Assembly: GCA_029531795.1 (NCBI GenBank)
Contig: JAPEIS010000011.1
Coordinates: forward strand, 186,001-250,000
Direction: 5' to 3'
From: Sclerotinia nivalis
Lineage: Eukaryota; Ascomycota; Leotiomycetes; Helotiales; Sclerotiniaceae
DNA length: 64,000 nucleotides
Shown: positions 58,358 through 64,000 of the stretch, in pieces
Layout: each line of letters starts with the position of its first letter
How positions within the stretch are numbered: position 1 is the stretch's first letter
Program-made: the position numbers and the translations under genes
Notes under the pieces: model-generated
Seen by the model: only the letters and a program-made list of their open reading frames with translations
What the model was told of the DNA's origin: nothing
Databases searched by the model: none

Positions 58358-59693
58358 ATGGCTAAGCCGGACGCAGAGCCTTTGGAGGCATTTGATGAGT
58401 ATGTGTTTATGCTATGGAAGCAATTAGATCTTTTCTTACATCTGCTTGCAGGCGCAAAATACTGATACCGTGTTGGCTAGTTATGAATCTCTCCCACCAA
58501 ATTTTTCGTTGATTCAGAATATGGCTGCGGGCGCCTTTGCCGGAATTGCGGTACGCTCATTAGACCTGCAGGACTCTATTCAATTGATACTGATGGACCT
58601 ATAGGAACATACTGTTATGTATCCGATCGATGCAATCAAGGTATACATGAATTGCCCCTCGGATGAAGGCGAGAAGCGATATTGACATGACGCAGACCCG
58701 AATGCAAATCCTCAACCCTACCCCATCCGCCGTCTACAATGGTATGATACAAGGAGGATACCGGATAGCTACTGGAGAGGGGCTTCTCAGTTTATGGCGG
58801 GGCATGTCAAGTGTGGTTGTGGGAGCTGGTCAGTTTCGGCCAAATCGGATAAGCGCGGAAAAGTACTGATAACATTTTAGGTCCCGCACATGCTGTTTAT
58901 TTTGCTACTTATGAAGCTGTGAAACATCTCATGGGAGGAAACAAAGCTGGTGTTCATCATCCTCTTGCTGCTGGTTTGTTTTTGTGAAGGCCTAAATTTG
59001 TTATAATTTCCTAACAATCGATAGCTACTAGTGGAGCTTGCGCAACCATAGCTAGTGATGCCCTCATGAATCCTTTTGATGGTATGATATACATAACGCA
59101 TCCTCTACGAGTTTATTACTGATATTCTATAGTTATCAAACAGCGCATGCAAATGCACAACTCGAAAGTAATGTACAAATCAATGTTCGATTGTGCTAGA
59201 TACGTCTATCGAACCGAAGGTCTTACCTCATTCTACGTTTCCTATCCTACTACACTCTCCATGACAGTTCCTTTTACTGCTCTTCAGTTCCTCGCATACG
59301 AATCGCTGTCGACCGTCATGAACCCTGCCAAAAAATATGACCCATGGACTCATTGTACAGCAGGTGCGATTGGAGGGGGTTTTGCTGCTGCGCTTACAAC
59401 CCCTATGGATGTGGTTAAGACTCTATTACAAACCAGAGGAACGGCTAGGGATGCAGAACTAAGAAATGTCAGTGGTTTTGTGGAAGGATGTCGAGTTATT
59501 CATCGAAGAGCAGGTTTCGCTGGATTTTTCAAGGGTGTTAAACCAAGAGTGATTACTACTATGCCTAGTACTGCTATTTGTTGGTCTGCATACGAGGCTT
59601 GCAAGTAAGTGTTTCCACGATTTGGAATTTTTAACTTATACTAACGAACCTATAAGGGCTTATTTCATTAGGCAGAACGACATGGATGTTTAA
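58358..59693 (+). CDS. Mitochondrial carrier of the mitoferrin (Mrs3/Mrs4) type
   Basis: Eight exons: 58358-58402, 58452-58550, 58605-58640, 58696-58828, 58881-58973, 59025-59081, 59133-59604 and 59657-59693, giving 323 residues. Three carrier repeats are present with their signatures: HTVMYPIDAIKTRMQI, SDALMNPFDVIKQRMQM and AALTTPMDVVKTLLQT, each the PxD/ExK/R motif. QNMAAGAFAGIAEHTVMYP and NPFDVIKQRMQMHNSK are typical of mitoferrins, which import Fe2+ into the matrix for Fe-S and haem synthesis. The first intron is least certain: the better donor GTATGT (58399) breaks the frame, so GTGTTT at 58403 is used. The frame is open to about 58253 without an upstream ATG. The last short exon adds AYFIRQNDMDV. 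Confidence 0.88.
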
Positions 59694-62039
59694 TATGCTT
59701 TGTTTTTAAAATCGCCTTTAGCATTCTCTCCTAGGTTCTCCTTAATGAGCGAGATGCGATACCACACACTACCAAAAATTTCGAATTTTAGCCCGAAAAC
59801 TGCTTCAACATCAATCACATGATATGATCTTGTGGCTGTGGAAGCGATCGAACGCTTGATACCAGTTGATTTTCATACGATAGCTTAACATACCGCCATG
59901 TCAAGATTAAAGTTTATTGTTGCGAGTAGCGATGGACGATCTGTACATAGAATACCTTTCCTTTTTTTTCTTTTTTTTGCTTAGATTCTCTTTTTTTTTT
60001 TTAGGTATGATGACATACGTGCATGTATGGAATATTTTGAGATGATATCTTCTGAGAAAAGTCATCGGAGATGAAGATGACATTGAAGGGGATGTTTGTG
60101 AACGAACTTTCGCTGGCGTTTCATCTAGCGATGGATTTATATGCTAGGTAGAAGGATGGATTTGCACTGAGTGGAGAAAAGAAAGGATGGGAGGTCTGGC
60201 GCGAGGTGTAGTGGACAGGGCGTTGCTGGAAGTTGAACCGCCTTAGAATGGATGGATGGCCGAGCGTGCATTCATGTGTGATGGGATAATTATGATGGGC
60301 GATGTGTACTATACCAAAACAAAACTCAAGTGAAGTGAGGACAGAGAAAAAAAAGGACAAGAGAAAAATTTCTGTGGCTTTGGTGTGAAATGTGACGTCA
60401 TGTTATAAGGATGTGCTTGCAGTTGTTGTTTTCTTTCTTTTATTTTTAGAATTGTACAATGAGTTTAGTGAAGATGATCTAGATTCTCGACCTAAGGCAA
60501 AATGGTAAGGAAAGGGGGATATGGAGGAAAGGCAATGTGGAGGAAAGAAAAGGAGAGGAGAGGCGGTAGAAAATATTCCGACCCCGAATTCTTCAGCAAA
60601 GTAAAGTGTGAAGTTGGTCGGTTGGATGTGCAAGTGTTCATTGTCCAAGCAGAGTGTATTCTGAGAAGGGTCCCAAGTCTTCCGAATTGCGCATTTGTAT
60701 TAGTAGTTATGTGGTTGTGGGGGGAAAATGGACCTGCAGTCAGGTTTGGGGGTTGGTTGTGGATGAGAGAGCTGTGGATTTTTATCATAGATGGTTTGTA
60801 TTTGGGAATTGTGGGTTGTGGGGATTGTGGAGATTGTAGGGATTGTAGGGATTGTAGGGATCTGGTTTGCGAACTCGTGTAGATGTAATACAGCTGCATG
60901 ATTTTTTATGAATGGTTTAGGGTCTATTTATATTGATGTAAATGTGGATTTTGGGACTTAGAGTTGCAGTCTGGGGTTGTGAGCAGGGGGGGAGGGTAAG
61001 GGGAGGAAGGGCAAGGGGAGGGAGGGTGTTAGGTTCAGAGCGGTGCGAAGACGAATCATTAGTCTGAGGGATTTATGGGGTTGTGGAATTTATAGGTTTA
61101 TGGATTCGTAAAGTTGTTATTATAAGATCATCGAGAAGAGAGACCAATCTTCGAGTCAACCGCGTATTTTTTGCGGTGTCTTTTTTTTTCCTTTTTTTTG
61201 GCGATTATGCATATTTGGTAGTGATTTCTGAGTGGATGGATGTCAAGGACTCATAGCTGTAGTTGTGAAATCTGCGGTTTGAGGTTTTATTCTGGGGTCT
61301 GGTGGATGCGATGATAAAATGTTATTCAGGATGTATGTTGTTGGGATGTGGAGGATATGTGTGTTTGGTGGTTTATGACGCGGAGCTGTGATGGGGGGTG
61401 GGAGGGGTGTTGTGATGAGGAGATTGTATGTGAATAATGCGGATCTTAGAGTTATGTTATGAGTATGGGTTGCGAGGTTGAACTGTGGTTATGAACATTG
61501 GGAGTATGAGTGAGCGCGGGTTTAGGGACTTATTGTATCGTTTATTAAGAAGTATTCAACGAGGCAAGTCAGCGGTAAAGCCACTCGAGTCAATCGTAAT
61601 TTTTCTGATGATGTTTATGATTCTTCATATGAGGGATTGTGCGTTCTGGGGATTCAAAGAGCGCGGAGCTTGTTTATCTGGGGTTTAATGAAGACTTTCC
61701 TTGTTTGTATTGTTGGTTTTTTGTTTCTTTTTGTCGATATACTTATGAAGGATGATGAGGTATTTAGACCTAGAAACTATAATCGATAATGTTACATACC
61801 CTACGACTTTCGAGTCATCTTTCGAGTGTTATTTAGAAATTATGAGTTCGACTCATAATGACTCATGTGTCTTCCACATTTTGTCTACTTAAGAGTTCCG
61901 CTTCTTGTTAATTTCTACGTCCCTTTCCAATATCAACATCAACATTGGAACTCCATCAGTATTCAACTTTTCCATCAATATCAAAATTTCTAACAAACAT
62001 CACCATCGGAGTCGATTTTCATTCACTAACAACCCAAAG
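59694..62039. other. Long intergenic region, no supportable gene
   Basis: About 2.3 kb. Poly-T runs lie near 59960-60001 and 61188-61199, and a four-unit GATTGTAGG tandem near 60827-60858. Frames on both strands at 60490-60900 overlap and look like composition effects. The last 280 bases are the promoter of the next gene. Confidence 0.45.
61761..61818 (+). promoter_or_regulatory. Shared promoter block, copy 1
   Basis: Contains TATTTAGACCTAGAAACTAT, then ATCGATAATGTTACA and TTTCGAGTCAT, 220-280 bases upstream of the ATG at 62040. The same ordered words occur at 63151-63207 before the paralogue. Confidence 0.6.
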
Positions 62040-63053
62040 ATGTCTCGCACCGGGGACTTCGTCGAAGCATTGGACCATCATGCCTATCGGACCGGACAAC
62101 CGGATTTCGCTGGGGAAGATCAACCACACCGAGGCCCAGGACGTGCTTTCGTCGATCCAAATCCTGATATACCCGATACTCCCGATACATATACGGATAC
62201 ATTTTCCGATACTCCATCTCGAACTTCATATGTCGGGAGTGCTACTCAGTATTTAGACCCTCAGAAGGAATATCAACAAGCCCCATCATATTCACAACTA
62301 CCCCGGCATGCGCCCATAAGCTATACCTCATCTCATAGTTCATATTCCGCTACTGCACATCGACAAGACCCAGCACGTTCACGCTCACCATTTCGTGTGA
62401 ACCATGTACGTGACATCCGTGATCCACATCCTAGAGCCGGTTATCAAAGAAATACATCACGTTCACGCTCACTTCTTCCTGTGCACAATAGATCTATTTC
62501 ACCTCCTAGTTCATATTCTGGTACCGCACCTCGACGAAGGCCAGCACTTCAAGCCTCACCTTCTCAAATGAGCAACAGATCTACCTCTCGTAATTCGTAT
62601 TATGGAGCCGGATATCAAGAAAATCTACCACGTATAATTTTAATTCCACCTCCACGCTCACCTCCACCTCTTCCTCATCCGGCTCCTCTTCCAGTCATTA
62701 CACCCCAATCTTTTCCGTATCCAGTCGATCGTACTACTCCTCTACGCGGTATACTCCGAACAGAGCAGGTTCCATCCCCATCATCTGTGCATTATACTAG
62801 TAGCGGACCATCAGCCCCGTATGCCGCTACCCAGGAAACTCGAGGAATTTTGGGTAGCGTCGACTATTATGAAAATGATGCGTTTACAAGGCACGAGAAA
62901 GCTCAGGATGCAGAGGCATCATACGCCTGGGCACAGAAGATGAAAGAACCGGAAATGATACCACTTTTGAGAGATTTAGAACGTATGAAGATAAGTCCCG
63001 GAAAGGCCGTAAGAAGAGGGGAACAAGGGTATGGAAGATGGGAGAGCAAATAG
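62040..63053 (+). CDS. Disordered Ser/Pro/Arg-rich protein, tandem paralogue 1
   Basis: A single exon of 337 residues. The frame is open upstream, but the first ATG is at 62040. The protein is low-complexity, rich in Ser, Pro, Arg and Tyr. It reads GRAFVDPNPDIPDTPDTYTD and SRTSYVGSATQYLDP near the N-terminus, Arg-Ser stretches (ARSRSPFRV, SRSRSLLPV), a Pro run (PPPRSPPPLPHPAPLP) and PLRGILRTEQVP. The C-terminus is more ordered (YAWAQKMKEPEMIPLLRDLE), possibly helical. No known family. The downstream gene shares AFVDP...RTSY-type sequence and promoter words, so the two are tandem duplicates. A nuclear or RNA-linked role is only suggested by the SR-like composition. Confidence 0.65.
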   Translation: MSRTGDFVEALDHHAYRTGQPDFAGEDQPHRGPGRAFVDPNPDIPDTPDTYTDTFSDTPSRTSYVGSATQYLDPQKEYQQAPSYSQLPRHAPISYTSSHSSYSATAHRQDPARSRSPFRVNHVRDIRDPHPRAGYQRNTSRSRSLLPVHNRSISPPSSYSGTAPRRRPALQASPSQMSNRSTSRNSYYGAGYQENLPRIILIPPPRSPPPLPHPAPLPVITPQSFPYPVDRTTPLRGILRTEQVPSPSSVHYTSSGPSAPYAATQETRGILGSVDYYENDAFTRHEKAQDAEASYAWAQKMKEPEMIPLLRDLERMKISPGKAVRRGEQGYGRWESK

Positions 63054-63485
63054 TAAAGCTGATAGGAGAGAAGGGCATATGACGATAGGTCAGGGATATT
63101 TATCATATTGGTAGCTACCAAGGAATGTGTAAATGAAGGTTAATGAATAATACTTAGGCTTAGAAACCGAAATCGATGAGATTACAGCTCCAAAATTTCG
63201 AGTCATTTTTTGTGTCAGATCCGCTCACATAGTAAAATATGGAGAAATATCAAAGACTCATAAACCGCCTAAGTTTTGTCTATAAAAAGCCCAGCTTCTC
63301 CTTGTTTTCGGTGTTCATTTTCCTTTCTCTTCACCCATCATAATTCTAGAACTTTATCAATATTAAAGCTTCACTTTGAAAAATATATTTGTATTCGAAC
63401 TTACATCTTATCAACTCGAAACTCAAATCACTATTCAATCAGTATTAAATCCCCCCCCCCAAAATAACCAGAAACAAAACAAAAA
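63054..63485. promoter_or_regulatory. Spacer and promoter of the second paralogue
   Basis: About 430 bases. The block 63151-63207 repeats the words of 61761-61818 (TACTTAGGCTTAGAAACC, ATCGATGAGATTACA, TTTCGAGTCAT). A TATA box, TATAAAAAG, is at 63281-63289, about 200 bases before the ATG. A run of ten C lies near 63449. Confidence 0.6.
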
Positions 63486-64000
63486 ATGTCTGGCGCTGTT
63501 CAACTGTGGAGACCAAAGGGTGAATATGAACTTCCTCGCGATGATGAAATCGAGGTGGAAGAGATTGTTGATGATGAAAATGAACAGCATTCAGCGGTGG
63601 GAAATGATGAAAATCATTCTGGCCAGGGTGCTGCATTCGTTGACCCACGTTCCGATACCAGAACTCGAGCTTCATATACCGAAACTGATACACGAAATGC
63701 AGACGGACGGCAGGAAGATCAACAAGAGCCTCTGTATTCATTCCCACGTCCTCGAGTTCATATCAGACGTAATTCGTACGGTTCATACACGGAAGCCTCT
63801 GCACAACGAATGCCACCACATCTTCGAGTTCATATCAGACGTACCTCGCATGGTTCTTACACGGAAGCCGCGCCACCACGAGCATCACCACCTCCTCCTA
63901 CCCGTGCACGCACTACGCCTATAAACTACCTGGAAAGGCCGATGCGTTACTTTGACCATCACGAGGGAGGAAGGCAAACTCGGTATTACTTCCATCATTA
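63486..64000 (+). CDS. Disordered protein, tandem paralogue 2 (3' partial)
   Basis: Starts at ATG 63486 (AAAAAATGTCTGG) and is still open at the window end, with 171 complete codons. An acidic N-terminus (DDEIEVEEIVDDENEQ) precedes GAAFVDPRSDTRTRASYTET, which matches the AFVDP...SRTSY block of the gene at 62040. An internal duplication follows: RVHIRRNSYGSYTEA and RVHIRRTSHGSYTEA, 24 residues apart. The rest is Pro/Arg/His-rich. Unknown family; the shared promoter block and protein motif support tandem duplication with fast divergence. Confidence 0.65.
   Translation, partial: MSGAVQLWRPKGEYELPRDDEIEVEEIVDDENEQHSAVGNDENHSGQGAAFVDPRSDTRTRASYTETDTRNADGRQEDQQEPLYSFPRPRVHIRRNSYGSYTEASAQRMPPHLRVHIRRTSHGSYTEAAPPRASPPPPTRARTTPINYLERPMRYFDHHEGGRQTRYYFHH

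Noticed and set aside
60490..60900. Overlapping 126- and 135-codon frames as genes
   Set aside because: They lie on opposite strands of the same purine/pyrimidine-skewed DNA and consist of simple-repeat peptides.
1..64000. CRISPR arrays or bacterial operons
   Set aside because: No regularly spaced direct repeats with unique spacers; spliceosomal introns throughout show a eukaryotic nuclear genome.

Overview
The window looks like nuclear DNA of a filamentous ascomycete. Genes carry short 46-125 bp introns with GTAAGT/GTATGT-type donors and CTAAC-like branch points. Several are core fungal or eukaryotic genes (ATG9, COG6, VID27, a mitoferrin-type carrier, a mitochondrial uS17, dUTPase). The gene style and AT-rich, repeat-filled spacers would suit a Leotiomycete of the Sclerotinia/Botrytis type, but that placement is inference. 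Exon coordinates were worked out by eye from splice signals and reading frame.

Layout. 0-20.9 kb is mostly ordinary: the 3' end of a Ser-rich protein with SUMO-interacting-like motifs, a small GGAGN-motif (DUF3602-like) protein, an NYN-domain nuclease-like protein, a lipoxygenase, a family 25 glycosyltransferase, a Sap1/Yta6/spastin-like AAA ATPase, mitochondrial uS17 and VID27. From 20.9 to 28.9 kb is an AT-rich, low-complexity stretch with two orphan membrane-protein ORFs, microsatellites, 18-bp and longer degenerate tandem repeats, and a 95-bp direct repeat whose copies differ only by transitions.

28.9-47.7 kb is an accessory region: an M20D amidohydrolase, a divergent tyrosyl-tRNA synthetase paralogue, a 2-oxoglutarate/Fe(II) oxygenase, a haem-oxygenase-like diiron (HDO) protein, a 2EXR/F-box-like protein, an FMN split-barrel protein, dUTPase and a DHA2-type MFS exporter. 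They are separated by MITE-like inverted-repeat elements. The synthetase keeps its catalytic motifs (PTGKPHIGY, KMSSS) but has lost the residues that read tyrosine (Phe46, Cys170, Ala177 where Tyr, Tyr, Asp are expected). Synthetase, HDO, 2OG oxygenase, hydrolase and exporter together resemble a small-molecule cluster, possibly built on or protected by an aminoacyl-tRNA synthetase. This is the most unusual content of the window.

47.7-51 kb holds MITE relics and a 23-bp minisatellite. 51-59.7 kb returns to core trafficking and mitochondrial genes: COG6 and ATG9 divergent from a shared promoter, then an eight-exon mitoferrin-like carrier. The right end (62-64 kb) carries two tandem, disordered paralogues that share promoter sequence; the second runs off the window.
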